From Clostridiales bacterium (GTDB taxonomy: Bacteria > Bacillota > Clostridia > Oscillospirales > CAG-272), in the NCBI GenBank assembly GCA_003523225.1, contig DPGK01000029.1, positions 199,391-230,493 on the forward strand: 31,103 nt of DNA, written 5' to 3'. How positions within the stretch are numbered: position 1 is the stretch's first letter; each line of letters begins with the position of its first letter. The position numbers were made by a program, and so were the translations under genes. The notes below the pieces were generated by a model, which saw only the letters and a program-made list of their open reading frames with translations, was not told the DNA's origin and did no database searches. This document shows, in pieces, positions 7,181-15,469 of the stretch.

Positions 7181-8902
7181 GTGGAAGAAAGAAAGAAAAC
7201 CGATGCCGCGTCGGACAGTGCGCGCGCCGAGGCGGACGACTTCTGGAATATCGACGCGCTTATGCCGCGCCGCCGTCCGTCAGCTCCGGCGTCGCGGCGG
7301 CATACGGAACCGGTGGAGATAGACATTGCTGCGCCCTCCACGGCCGAGCCTAAAGAGGTATCAGCAAGCGGAGCTGTGCCGATACCGCCGCATACGGGTG
7401 CGCTGTCAGGCGTAAAACGCCATAGCGCATATGATGCCGAGACTGAAGCCGCAGAATATTCATACCAGCCGGAAAGCTCACTTATCCATAGGGTGGATGT
7501 GCTGCGCTGGCACACCGGATATTCGTATTATGAGCAGTTTTTCCGCAGCGCCGCGGCGCTTGAGCATAAAACTTCTCACGAGAGCCGTCGGGTGCAGTTC
7601 TTCTCTTATATGCCGCAATACTCACAGCTTGACGGTGCTCAGCTTGCCTTTTATCTTTGGTGGCGGGACGAGGTGCGCGCTGGCAGATGTCCGGATGCCG
7701 ATTATAGCTATATTCTGCTTTATATCTATGAGCTTATCAATCTTTACTCCGGCACTGACAAGGCGGGCATGGCTTGCGAGCAGTTATGCCGCCTGTGGAT
7801 TGCCTACCGCGCCGAATATCCGCGCCTTGATGTTCAGCTTTCCGAATGGGTGTGCGATATGTGTCTTGTAAACCGTCTGCCGCCGCCGCTTGAGCTGCTT
7901 TCCCAGATGAAGGACGCTCCGTATCTCAGCGCGGCATCGCTGAGGGAATTTTATATTGACTGTTCTGCTGGTGACGGCGGATACGCCTCGGCGCTTATTT
8001 CATACTGCTCCAACTACGACTGGCACAAGAGCAAATATGCAGTTGGGGATGCACGGAATCTGTATGAGCGTCATCTGACCTTGGCGGTAAGCCGCGCGCT
8101 GGCGGCGCTTGAAGCGGTCGGCAATGCCGTGGGAACACCGCATATGCAGGACAGCCGCGCGGTGAGGGACGCGTATACCGGCGCTCTCTGCACTCCGCGC
8201 GCAAAAAAACGCCTGCGACTGAGCTACTGCTCATTTTCAAGGTCGCATGAGCTGAGGTTTCTGGTTACCGATATACTGAAATACTCCGAAAACAAGCTGC
8301 GCGCGGCGTTGGGGATAAAATCCCGGCTTTCCTACGGCCCGCTGCCCGCCGAGGCGCGCGCCTCCGTTGACGCTTATTTTGCGGCTGAGTTTCCGCCTGT
8401 ACCGCGAGGCTCCATGGCACAGCGGCACGCCGAACCGCCGGAATATGAACGGCTTTACGACCCGCTGCCCGAAAATAACACCCTCTCTCTTGAACACGCC
8501 GCCGAGATAGAGCTTGAATCGTGGCAGACCACCGACCGGCTTATCGAGGCATTCTCCGACGGGGACACGGCGGAGGAAAGCACTCCGTCGGCGGTAACCG
8601 AAGCACCGATTACCGCACCCGAGGAAGCCGCGGAGGAGACGGACGCTCCGGAGGACCTCGGAGCGGCGCTGTCGGATTACGCAGGCTTTATTGACGCCGC
8701 CCTGAGGGGTGACGGAGCGGCGGAGCGTTCCTTTGCCGCCGGGCGTGGAATGCTGCCCGATTCTGTCGCGGATGAGATAAACGACATTGCCGCCGGGCTT
8801 TACGGTGATATCATTCTTGAGGACGACGGGGACATTTACCGGGTCATTGATGACTACGCGGAGGATATCCGCAATTTGATAAAAGATCTGAACGGGGGAT
8901 AA
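7181..8902 (+). CDS. TerB N-terminal / TerB C-terminal domain protein
   Basis: A 573-residue protein and the first gene of a three-gene operon. Residues 1-95 are low-complexity. Residues about 100-310 match my recollection of the TerB-N domain: helical, rich in Tyr and Trp, with YYEQFFR, YMPQYSQLDGAQLAFYLWWRDEVRAGRC and YSYILLYIYELINLYS. Residues about 436-565 resemble the TerB-C domain: AAEIELESWQTTDRLIEAF, an acidic linker, then GMLPDSVADEINDIAAGLYGD and an acidic end. I do not see a canonical central TerB core between them. The start is GTG at 7181 after an AGGGGTGAGGA ribosome site. The role is unknown; TerB-N/C proteins occur with ATPases and helicases in predicted stress or defence loci. 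The next ORF begins 2 nt after the stop. Confidence 0.75.
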   Translation: MEERKKTDAASDSARAEADDFWNIDALMPRRRPSAPASRRHTEPVEIDIAAPSTAEPKEVSASGAVPIPPHTGALSGVKRHSAYDAETEAAEYSYQPESSLIHRVDVLRWHTGYSYYEQFFRSAAALEHKTSHESRRVQFFSYMPQYSQLDGAQLAFYLWWRDEVRAGRCPDADYSYILLYIYELINLYSGTDKAGMACEQLCRLWIAYRAEYPRLDVQLSEWVCDMCLVNRLPPPLELLSQMKDAPYLSAASLREFYIDCSAGDGGYASALISYCSNYDWHKSKYAVGDARNLYERHLTLAVSRALAALEAVGNAVGTPHMQDSRAVRDAYTGALCTPRAKKRLRLSYCSFSRSHELRFLVTDILKYSENKLRAALGIKSRLSYGPLPAEARASVDAYFAAEFPPVPRGSMAQRHAEPPEYERLYDPLPENNTLSLEHAAEIELESWQTTDRLIEAFSDGDTAEESTPSAVTEAPITAPEEAAEETDAPEDLGAALSDYAGFIDAALRGDGAAERSFAAGRGMLPDSVADEINDIAAGLYGDIILEDDGDIYRVIDDYAEDIRNLIKDLNGG

Positions 8903-8904
8903 AA

Positions 8905-10266
8905 ATGCCGGATAACAGCACACAGAAAATACCGAAAAGGATACTTGCCTCGCTTATCGCTTCGGTTTCCGCCGGAGTCGTGCCGCGAGAGGGAGCACCA
9001 TACATTGCGATAGGCAGAAAGGATGAGATATCCGCTTTCCTTTCCGATCTTGAGCTGGTGAACGACGGCGGCGGCTCAATGCGCTTTTTAGTCGGAAGAT
9101 ACGGCAGCGGAAAGAGCTTTCTGATACAGCTTATACGAGGTTACGCGCTTGAGCGCGGCTTTCTGACCGCCGACGCGGATCTGTCTCCCGAGCGCAGGCT
9201 GTACGGCAGCGGCGGCGCGGGCGTTGCCACCTACCGCGAGCTGATGAAGAATCTTGCCTCGCGTTCGTCTCCGGACGGAGGCGCGCTTCAGAAAATAATC
9301 GCCAAATGGATATACACACTGAAAGAGAAGGCTGCGGCGGGAGAGGGAGAAAATGCTTCCGACCTGTTCGCGGCGGTGCGCGGCGAGCTGCGCGAGCTTG
9401 AATTCATGGTCGGCGGCTTTGATTTTGCCCGTGTGATATCCGAATATTACCTTGCCGCCGAGCGCGGAGACGACACAGCCTGCGCCGCCTGCCTGCGCTG
9501 GCTGCGCGGGGAATACTCCACCAAAACGGAAGCAAAGCGCGAGCTGGGCTTTGACGTTTCGGCGATCATTTCCGACAGCAACTGGTATGATTTCATCAAG
9601 CTCTGGGCGGCGCTTTCCCACCGTCTCGGGTATCGCGGACTTATCGTTTTCATCGACGAGTGCGTGAATCTGTATAAGATACCGCACCGCGTGGCGCGTG
9701 AAAACAATTACGAAAAGATACTTTCAATGTTCAACGACACCTGTCAGGGTCGTGCGCCGTATCTTGAGATAGTTATGGGCGGAACGCCGCAGTTCCTTGA
9801 GGACACCCGGCGCGGTCTTTACAGCTACGAGGCGCTGCGCTCCCGCCTGTGCGACAGCCGTTTTCAGACGGCGGGAGTAAAAAACACGGTTGGTCCTGTT
9901 TTGAGGCTTGCGCGCCTTGGGGACGATGAGCTTCTGGCTCTTATTGTCAGAATGACGGCACTGCACTCGCAGTATTACGGCGTACCGGCGCGCATCACGC
10001 CGGAGGAACAGGTCGAGTTCCTTAAGATCTGCCTTTCCCGCGCCGGAGCTGACATGATGATAACCCCGCGCGAAATGCTGCGTGATTATATGACGGTGCT
10101 TAACATCCTTATGCAGAATCCGGACAAAAGCTTTGCCGACATTGCCTCGGCAGTGACGCTTTCCCATGCGGACGCCCCTGCGTCCGGCGGAGGCGCTGAG
10201 CCTGCCTTGGTCGCTCCGGAAGCCGGAAAGCGCGCCGACTTCGATCCGGCTGACATTGTATTCTGA
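8905..10266 (+). CDS. BREX BrxD-like ATP-binding protein (DUF2791 family)
   Basis: A 453-residue P-loop ATPase resembling BrxD of type 2 BREX. The N-terminal segment RILASLIASVSAGVVPREG followed by the IAIGRKDEI motif is the family opening. Walker A is GRYGSGKS (64-71), Walker B LIVFIDE (246-252), and a sensor-like GGTPQFLEDTRRGLYSYEAL (292-311) is strongly typical of DUF2791. The C-terminal 40 residues are Ala- and Gly-rich and probably disordered. BrxD-type proteins are thought to work with the adjacent Lhr-like helicase on nucleic acid; the mechanism is not established. The ATG at 8905 uses GGGGG overlapping the end of the previous gene, implying coupled translation. None of the core BREX genes is in the window, so this is not a BREX locus as defined. 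Confidence 0.85.
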   Translation: MPDNSTQKIPKRILASLIASVSAGVVPREGAPYIAIGRKDEISAFLSDLELVNDGGGSMRFLVGRYGSGKSFLIQLIRGYALERGFLTADADLSPERRLYGSGGAGVATYRELMKNLASRSSPDGGALQKIIAKWIYTLKEKAAAGEGENASDLFAAVRGELRELEFMVGGFDFARVISEYYLAAERGDDTACAACLRWLRGEYSTKTEAKRELGFDVSAIISDSNWYDFIKLWAALSHRLGYRGLIVFIDECVNLYKIPHRVARENNYEKILSMFNDTCQGRAPYLEIVMGGTPQFLEDTRRGLYSYEALRSRLCDSRFQTAGVKNTVGPVLRLARLGDDELLALIVRMTALHSQYYGVPARITPEEQVEFLKICLSRAGADMMITPREMLRDYMTVLNILMQNPDKSFADIASAVTLSHADAPASGGGAEPALVAPEAGKRADFDPADIVF

Positions 10267-10371
10267 GCTTTTGTCGGCGGTGTCAAGACGGATATTATGT
10301 TTCTGAATTTTTCCGCCCGCGCCGTTTCCGGCTGTTTTCGGCTGACGGCATAAGAAAGGCTGGTCACTTGA

Positions 10372-12696
10372 ATGAACGACAACGAAATTTTCGAACGTTT
10401 TCCGGACTTTATCCGTGAGTATATTTACGCTCACTCATGGGAGTCGCTGCGCGCGGTGCAGACGGCGGCGGCAAAAAGCATTTTTTATACGGAAAACAAT
10501 CTTCTCCTGACCTCATCAACGGCGTCGGGAAAGACCGAGGCGGCATTTTTTCCTATCCTGTCTCTTTTGTGGGAGGATATGCCCCGCACTGTCGGCGCTC
10601 TTTACATCGCGCCGCTTAAAAGTCTTATAAACGATCAGTTCGGGCGGATGAGCGAGCTTCTGGACATGACCGGTATTCCCGTGACGCACTGGCACGGGGA
10701 TGTGGCGGCGTCACATAAGAAAAAGTTGCTTGAAGAACCGCGCGGAATACTCCAGATAACTCCGGAATCGCTTGAATCAATGCTTATAAACCGTTCAAAC
10801 GACATTCCGCGCATTTTCGGCGACCTACGGTTTGTGATAATTGATGAGATACACACCCTCACGGGCAGTGATCGCGGCAATCAGATAATCTGTCAGCTTT
10901 GCCGCATTGCCGGACTTATCGGACACTCCCCGCGCCGCATCGGGCTTTCGGCGACGGTCGGAGACCCGGCTCTTGCCGCCGAATGGCTGGCTTCCGGCAG
11001 CGGCAGGGATACGGACATACCCGAAATGCCGCCCGAGCGTCTGCGCTGGAGACTGGGCATGGAGCATTTTTATATTCAGAATCCCGCCTTTGACCAGACC
11101 GCCGAGCGCGCGCAGGATATGCCGAATAACTGCCCGGAGGAAGCTGCCGGAGAAAAGCTGCCCGGAGAGGGTGAGGAAAACTCCTCTGGGGATGCCGACG
11201 CTCACCCTGCCGGGAACGCCGCGCTTGACGCGGGATATGAGTATATTTACGATTGTGTCAAGGACAAGAAGGCGTTGGTCTTTTCAAATTCACGGGAGGA
11301 GACCGAATACGTTACGGCAACGCTCCGGCAGGTGGCGAAGCGGCGTAATGAGCCGGATATTTTTCTGATCCACCACGGCAATCTCTCCGCCGCCATACGC
11401 GAGGAGGCGGAGCTTAAGATGAAGGACGACGACCTGCGAGTCGTCACCTGCGCCACTGTCACTATGGAGCTGGGGATCGACATAGGCAGGCTTGAGCGCG
11501 TCCTGCAAAACGGTTCGCCAAATTCCGTGACGAGCTTTCTGCAACGGCTGGGGCGTTCAGGCAGGCGGGGGCAGCCGCCCGAGATGATGATGGTCTTCCG
11601 CGAGGAGGACGCCCTGCCGAATACTCCGCTGCCTCAGCTGATCCCGTGGGAGCTTTTGCGCGCCATAGCAATAGTTCAGCTATATATAGAGGAACGCTTC
11701 ATCGAGCCGCCCGGACGGAAAAAGTTGCCCTTCAGCCTGGCTTTTCACCAGACACTGAGCGTAGCGGCGGCGTCGGGGGAGCTGCGCCCGCGCGAGCTTG
11801 CCGAAAGGGTGCTGGCGCTTCCTCCGCTTGCGGGAATTTCAAAGGAGGATTACCGCACGCTGCTTATCTCAATGTGCGAGAACGACTACCTTGAAATGAC
11901 TGACGAAAAAGGGCTGATAATCGGCCTTGCCGGGGAGCGGCTGCTTTCTTCCTTCAAGTTTTACGCGGTCTTCAAGGACAGCGAGGACTATACCGTCCGC
12001 TGTCGCTCAGACGAGATAGGCACGATCACTACGCCGCCTCCCGTGGGCGACCGCTTTGCCCTTGCCGGGCGCGTCTGGGAGGTTGAGGAGCTGGACGTCC
12101 GGCGCAGGCTGATATATGTCCATCCGGTGGAGGGCAAAATGGAGGTGTCGTGGCCGGGCGACTACGGCGAGATACACACGCGCATACAGCAGCGCATGAG
12201 GCGTGTGCTTGAGGAGGATGACGTTTATCCTTATCTCAAGCCCAACGCGCAGAAGCGCCTTGCAAATGCCCGGCGGCTTGCACGAAGCACCGGAATGCTT
12301 GAGCATTCGATAGTGCACCTCGGCGGGTATTCATGGTGTCTTTTCCCGTGGCTCGGAACACGTTCCTTCCGCACGCTGAGGAGATTTATTGCTTCGAATG
12401 CCTCGCGTTTCCGTATCAGCGGACTTGACTACGAGGGCTGCTGTTACATTACCTTCAGAATGGAGGGCGGAAACGATTACGAGCTTGCGCGTGATCTGGC
12501 AAAAAAGGTCGCAAAGGAGGGGATCGACTGCGCCGCACTTGTCGGAGAAGGGGAATGTCCTGTGTTTGAAAAGTACGACGAGTACGTGCCGCCGTCCCTG
12601 CTTCGACGCGCATACGCCGCCGATAAGCTGACCCCGCGCGAGGCGGAGCAAAGGATCATCGAAATATTCCGCGAATATTCCGACGAGCCTCTTTGA
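10372..12696 (+). CDS. DEAD/DEAH-box superfamily 2 helicase, Lhr/BrxHI-like
   Basis: A 774-residue SF2 helicase. Visible motifs: SSTASGKT (Walker A, 48-55), APLKSLINDQ (Ia, 80-89), TPESLE (Ib), DEIH (158-161), SAT (193-195), KALVFSNSREETEYV opening the second RecA lobe, VVTCATVTMELGIDIG (V) and QRLGRSGRRGQ (VI). The Lhr-like features are the ELGIDIG/GRSGRR pair followed by a winged-helix and accessory region. It is far shorter than full-length Lhr (about 1500 residues) and about the size of BrxHI. An acidic low-complexity insert (about residues 239-283) separates the two lobes. It is the last gene of the operon, 105 nt after the ATPase gene, with AAAGG upstream of ATG 10372. It probably translocates on DNA or RNA for the TerB/ATPase partners. 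Confidence 0.88.
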   Translation: MNDNEIFERFPDFIREYIYAHSWESLRAVQTAAAKSIFYTENNLLLTSSTASGKTEAAFFPILSLLWEDMPRTVGALYIAPLKSLINDQFGRMSELLDMTGIPVTHWHGDVAASHKKKLLEEPRGILQITPESLESMLINRSNDIPRIFGDLRFVIIDEIHTLTGSDRGNQIICQLCRIAGLIGHSPRRIGLSATVGDPALAAEWLASGSGRDTDIPEMPPERLRWRLGMEHFYIQNPAFDQTAERAQDMPNNCPEEAAGEKLPGEGEENSSGDADAHPAGNAALDAGYEYIYDCVKDKKALVFSNSREETEYVTATLRQVAKRRNEPDIFLIHHGNLSAAIREEAELKMKDDDLRVVTCATVTMELGIDIGRLERVLQNGSPNSVTSFLQRLGRSGRRGQPPEMMMVFREEDALPNTPLPQLIPWELLRAIAIVQLYIEERFIEPPGRKKLPFSLAFHQTLSVAAASGELRPRELAERVLALPPLAGISKEDYRTLLISMCENDYLEMTDEKGLIIGLAGERLLSSFKFYAVFKDSEDYTVRCRSDEIGTITTPPPVGDRFALAGRVWEVEELDVRRRLIYVHPVEGKMEVSWPGDYGEIHTRIQQRMRRVLEEDDVYPYLKPNAQKRLANARRLARSTGMLEHSIVHLGGYSWCLFPWLGTRSFRTLRRFIASNASRFRISGLDYEGCCYITFRMEGGNDYELARDLAKKVAKEGIDCAALVGEGECPVFEKYDEYVPPSLLRRAYAADKLTPREAEQRIIEIFREYSDEPL

Positions 12697-12793
12697 GAAT
12701 CGGAGATCAAAGTATCAGTATTTGCGTTTTGATCCAACCGTTCCGTAGAGCGGGAGCAAGCCACCGCCATACGGGAAGCTTAATAAATTATAT

Positions 12794-12829
12794 AATACCT
12801 GCCGTGCGTCAGCGCGGCAGGTATTTTTT
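12794..12829 (+). terminator. Intrinsic terminator closing the helicase operon
   Basis: An 11-bp perfect stem (12794-12804 with 12815-12825) is followed by a T-run (12824-12829). It overlaps the 3' end of the convergent membrane-protein gene, so convergent transcripts meet here. Confidence 0.9.
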
Positions 12830-13078
12830 GTCGATGATATCAAACAGAATTGCTCCGACTACCACGATAAGCAGGGTCATCATTATGTATTCAAACATCG
12901 GACCGTAATGATCGACCGCTCCGAGCGGGTCTGCTTTGACCGCAGGATATATCCGATATATCAGCGCGGCGCACACAAGCGAGATCACGCTTATCCCGCA
13001 GGAAAGCACCGTCATGGCTTCACGGCTTATCTGTGAAATTGAGTTTAAGAGCTTATGTTTGAGCTGCTTTTTCTTCAT
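12809..13078 (-). CDS. Small membrane protein, two predicted helices
   Basis: An 89-residue protein with a basic start (MKKKQLKHK) and two hydrophobic segments (about residues 22-44 and 63-83), ending KKYLPR. I recognise no family. The ATG at 13078 has AAGGTG at 5-nt spacing. It sits alone between the helicase terminator and a 467-nt gene-free stretch. The last codons lie in the loop of the shared terminator. It is opposite in strand to the TerB operon, so there is no sign that it belongs to that system. It is probably real, given its ribosome site and ordered hydrophobicity. Confidence 0.6.
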   Translation of the reverse strand: MKKKQLKHKLLNSISQISREAMTVLSCGISVISLVCAALIYRIYPAVKADPLGAVDHYGPMFEYIMMTLLIVVVGAILFDIIDKKYLPR

Positions 13079-13459
13079 TTCGCACCTTATATGATAAAAA
13101 TACAGAATATTTATTCAAATAACATGATTGTGAATATCGGGCGATTTCATACAAAATATCGCACATAAAAAGAATTTATGAGTAAATTATATCACAGGAA
13201 ACCCGCAAAAACAACATGTAATATTATGAAAATGCAGGATAGCCCATTTGCACGCCTGCTAACTTCGAATTTATTTGACAAAAAATGTGTGAACATTATC
13301 AAAAGAATATGTATTTATATTTATTATTTTGGCTTATTTTTTGCATATAATAATTTAATTCTATGAAAAAATGCACAGTTGAAAAGCTCTGGGTCATTAT
13401 TTGTTCATATTGTTTACAAACTTTCGTATTTTTCGCAACCGAAATTATGAATAAATTAG

Positions 13460-13535
13460 TGATAAAATATTGCCATCAGGACAACTGGAGTTCACACAGT
13501 GTCCTAAATTTATAGAAAGGATGTCCCGAACGGGA
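13460..13535 (+). promoter_or_regulatory. Promoter and structured leader of the 13546 gene
   Basis: An extended -10 (TG at 13460-13461, TAAAAT at 13463-13468) has no good -35. Next comes a hairpin (13479-13487 with 13497-13504: GGACA-A-CTG / CAG-TGTCC) at the expected 5' end of the RNA, then a second small hairpin (TCCC-GAAC-GGGA, 13524-13535) between an AGAAAGGAT site (13514-13522) and the ATG. Looping it out would bring that site to near-normal spacing. The rest of the gene-free stretch 13079-13545 is AT-rich and holds nothing else I recognise. Confidence 0.4.
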
Positions 13536-13545
13536 CGAAGATAAC

Positions 13546-13854
13546 ATGAAGCATCAATTAAGAAAACACCAGCCGACGAAGGCGGATTACCGCGGATTGG
13601 TACAGATACGCGGCAAGGTACAGTGCATCCTCGGAAATGACGCATACTACAGATTGTATGAGGTCAGACGTGCCGGTATAAGGTCGTATGCCATAAACGT
13701 GTCTTACGGTAAGGACAACGTTTACTGTATGCTGGGGTACGGCAGGTCAGCCGCCTGCGGAATATTCGAAAAAGTTGTTGAGGGCTTTGTTACTCCCGCT
13801 ACACTTCGCGATGTTTTGGCAGACTGGGAGAACGAACGCCGTGGAGCGGTGTGA
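13546..13854 (+). CDS. Small conserved-looking protein, possibly DUF6514-like
   Basis: A 102-residue protein with a basic N-terminus (MKHQLRKHQPTK). The central YYRLYEVRRAGIRSYAINVSYG is probably a beta-sheet, and the end CGIFEKVVEGFVTPATLRDVLADW is probably helical. This order resembles the small clostridial family I recall as DUF6514 (a YGI-type strand pair, then a helix ending in D-V-x-x-D-[FW]). It is a recollection without a search, so treat it as tentative. There are no membrane segments or cysteine clusters. It stands alone between a structured leader and the nrdR promoter. Function unknown. Confidence 0.6.
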   Translation: MKHQLRKHQPTKADYRGLVQIRGKVQCILGNDAYYRLYEVRRAGIRSYAINVSYGKDNVYCMLGYGRSAACGIFEKVVEGFVTPATLRDVLADWENERRGAV

Positions 13855-13911
13855 ATTACACGTCGGGCATAAAAGCAATGAGCCGTAGGAGCTCAAAATG
13901 CGGAAGAACTA

Positions 13912-13940
13912 TTTACAAATCGCGCGGTGTGTGGTAAAAT
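13912..13940 (+). promoter_or_regulatory. Promoter of nrdR
   Basis: TTTACA (13912-13917), a 17-nt spacer and TAAAAT (13935-13940), with an extended -10 TG at 13932-13933 (GTGTGGTAAAAT). Confidence 0.75.
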
Positions 13941-14007
13941 AGATTAAATGATCGTATGATCGACCGATTCCGCAAAGATGCCGCACGTCGGCAGAGGAGG
14001 AAACACA

Positions 14008-14487
14008 ATGAGATGTCCGAACTGCGGCTGCCTTGAAAGCCGCGTTATAGATTCGCGTCAGAATATCGACGGCAACAACATACGCCGCCGCCGCGAATGT
14101 CTGAACTGCCAGAAGCGCTTTACCACCTTTGAGGTGATAGAGTCCGTTCAGCTTGTCGTTATCAAGAAGAACGGCTCGCGCGAGCTGTTTGACCGCTCAA
14201 AGCTGCTTGCGGGATTGCTTAAGGCGTGTGAAAAGCGTCCGGTGAACGCCGAGCATATCGCTGCCGAGATCGAGTCGGAGCTTCAGAATTCACTGCGGCA
14301 GGAAATTCCCTCGGGAGATATCGGCGAGATGGTCATGCGCCGTCTAAAGGCGGAGGATGCTGTGGCTTACGTCAGATTCGCCTCCGTTTACCGCGAGTTC
14401 AAGGATATTGAAACATTCATCCGCGAGCTGAACGACATAAAGCGCGACCCCGGCGACAGCGCATCCGGGCAGAAGGATACGCAGTGA
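14008..14487 (+). CDS. nrdR: Transcriptional repressor NrdR
   Basis: NrdR senses dATP/ATP and represses ribonucleotide reductase genes by binding tandem NrdR boxes. The N-terminal zinc ribbon is C3-x2-C6 and C31-x2-C34 (CPNCG and [10 protein letters not shown]), followed by the ATP-cone (about 49-139: [20 protein letters not shown] and [27 protein letters not shown]). The start is the ATG at 14008, with AGAGGAGG ideally placed upstream. An in-frame ATG at 13978 would add 10 residues ahead of the conserved MRCPNCG and is rejected. No reductase gene is in the window. The DUF5131 gene begins 4 nt after the stop, so the two are probably co-transcribed. Confidence 0.97.
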   Translation: MRCPNCGCLESRVIDSRQNIDGNNIRRRRECLNCQKRFTTFEVIESVQLVVIKKNGSRELFDRSKLLAGLLKACEKRPVNAEHIAAEIESELQNSLRQEIPSGDIGEMVMRRLKAEDAVAYVRFASVYREFKDIETFIRELNDIKRDPGDSASGQKDTQ

Positions 14488-14491
14488 ATAC

Positions 14492-15262
14492 GTGTCGGAG
14501 TGCTTATTTGACCGTAATTATTATTCTTTTGATATGAAAAACGGTTGGAATCCGTGGCACGGATGCCGCAAAATAAGCGAGGGGTGTCTTAACTGTTATG
14601 TTTACCGCATAGACGGCAAACACCTGAAGGATGCTTCCGAGATAGGAAAGAATTCCGATTTTGATCTGCCCGCGCGTATGAGTCGGGGCAAGCCCGCAAT
14701 ACCGTGGGGAGAAACAGTGTGGACCTGTTTTTCTTCGGATTTCTTTCTTGAGGAAGCCGACGGGTGGCGCGCCGAGGCATGGCGCATGATAGCCGGGCGT
14801 CCCGACCTGCATTTTATTATGATAACAAAGCGGATATCCCGTTTTGGCGTTTCGCTGCCGCCCGACTGGGGCGAGGGATATTCCAATGTTACGATAGGCT
14901 GTACCTGCGAGAATCAGCGCAGGGCTGACGAGAGAATGCCGCTCTTTCTCGCAGCGCCGATAAAGCACCGAATGATCATCTGCGAGCCAATGCTTGAGTA
15001 TGTGGATTTTACCCGTTACCTTGACCCCGCCGCCGTTGATTCGGTGTCGGTCGGCGGAGAGTCGGGGGAGGGAGCAAGGCCTTGCAGTTTTGACTGGGTA
15101 CGGCAGGTGCGGGATGACTGCGTCGCCGCCGGAGTGCCGTTCCGTTATCATCAGACCGGGGCGGTGCTTGAAAAGGACGGCAGAATATACCGTATTCCCC
15201 GCCGACTACAAGAGGAGCAGGCGCACCGCGCGGGAATTAACTTCCCCGGAACGGGCGCGTGA
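14492..15262 (+). CDS. DUF5131 family protein (phage Gp37/Gp68-like)
   Basis: A 256-residue protein of the DUF5131 family, often annotated phage protein Gp37. The N-terminal GWNPWHGC-x6-GC-x2-CYVYR (C25, C32, C35) is the family signature and suggests a metal or iron-sulfur site related to radical-SAM-like folds. Other conserved blocks are WTCFSSDFFLEEADGWRAEAW, HFIMITKR, NVTIGCTCENQ and SVGGESG. The reaction is not known. The start is GTG at 14492, 4 nt after nrdR; its nearest ribosome site (AAGGA at 14473-14477) is distant, which suggests coupling to nrdR translation. A strong terminator follows. Phage genomes carry homologues, but nothing else here is phage-like. Confidence 0.85.
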   Translation: MSECLFDRNYYSFDMKNGWNPWHGCRKISEGCLNCYVYRIDGKHLKDASEIGKNSDFDLPARMSRGKPAIPWGETVWTCFSSDFFLEEADGWRAEAWRMIAGRPDLHFIMITKRISRFGVSLPPDWGEGYSNVTIGCTCENQRRADERMPLFLAAPIKHRMIICEPMLEYVDFTRYLDPAAVDSVSVGGESGEGARPCSFDWVRQVRDDCVAAGVPFRYHQTGAVLEKDGRIYRIPRRLQEEQAHRAGINFPGTGA

Positions 15263-15340
15263 GCATATCCGCACGGTCACAGATGATATACTTTGGGGTT
15301 GCCTGCGGTTTGTGTTTGAATAGTATTACGATAAAACGAT

Positions 15341-15387
15341 CCCTTGGCATACGGAAGTTTGGGATTCCGTATGCCAAGGGGCGTTTT
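15341..15387 (+). terminator. Intrinsic terminator of nrdR-DUF5131
   Basis: A 15-bp perfect stem (15341-15355 with 15366-15380) is followed by GCG and a T-run (15384-15389). Confidence 0.92.
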
Positions 15388-15441
15388 TTGTTGTATTATC
15401 TATTTTTTAACCAAAAATCGGCATAAAATATCAAATACATA

Positions 15442-15469
15442 TTGACATATGGAAAAAATATATTATAAT
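15442..15469 (+). promoter_or_regulatory. Promoter of the lipoprotein gene, with a long leader
   Basis: TTGACA (15442-15447), a 16-nt spacer and TATAAT (15464-15469). The implied leader to the ATG at 15649 is about 170 nt and is GC-richer than the promoter region. I recognise no riboswitch in it. The gene-free stretch 15263-15648 holds the preceding terminator, this promoter and this leader. Confidence 0.75.

Noticed and set aside
8905..12696. A complete BREX or DISARM locus
   Set aside because: Only BrxD-like and BrxHI-like genes are present; no methylase, PglZ phosphatase, DUF1998 or PLD gene is found in the window.
13178..13366. 62-residue frame in the AT-rich gap
   Set aside because: No credible ribosome site, skewed AT-rich composition, and no recognisable pattern beyond chance hydrophobicity.
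14492..15262. Prophage remnant
   Set aside because: DUF5131 has phage homologues, but there is no integrase, structural or lysis gene nearby, and the gene is coupled to nrdR.
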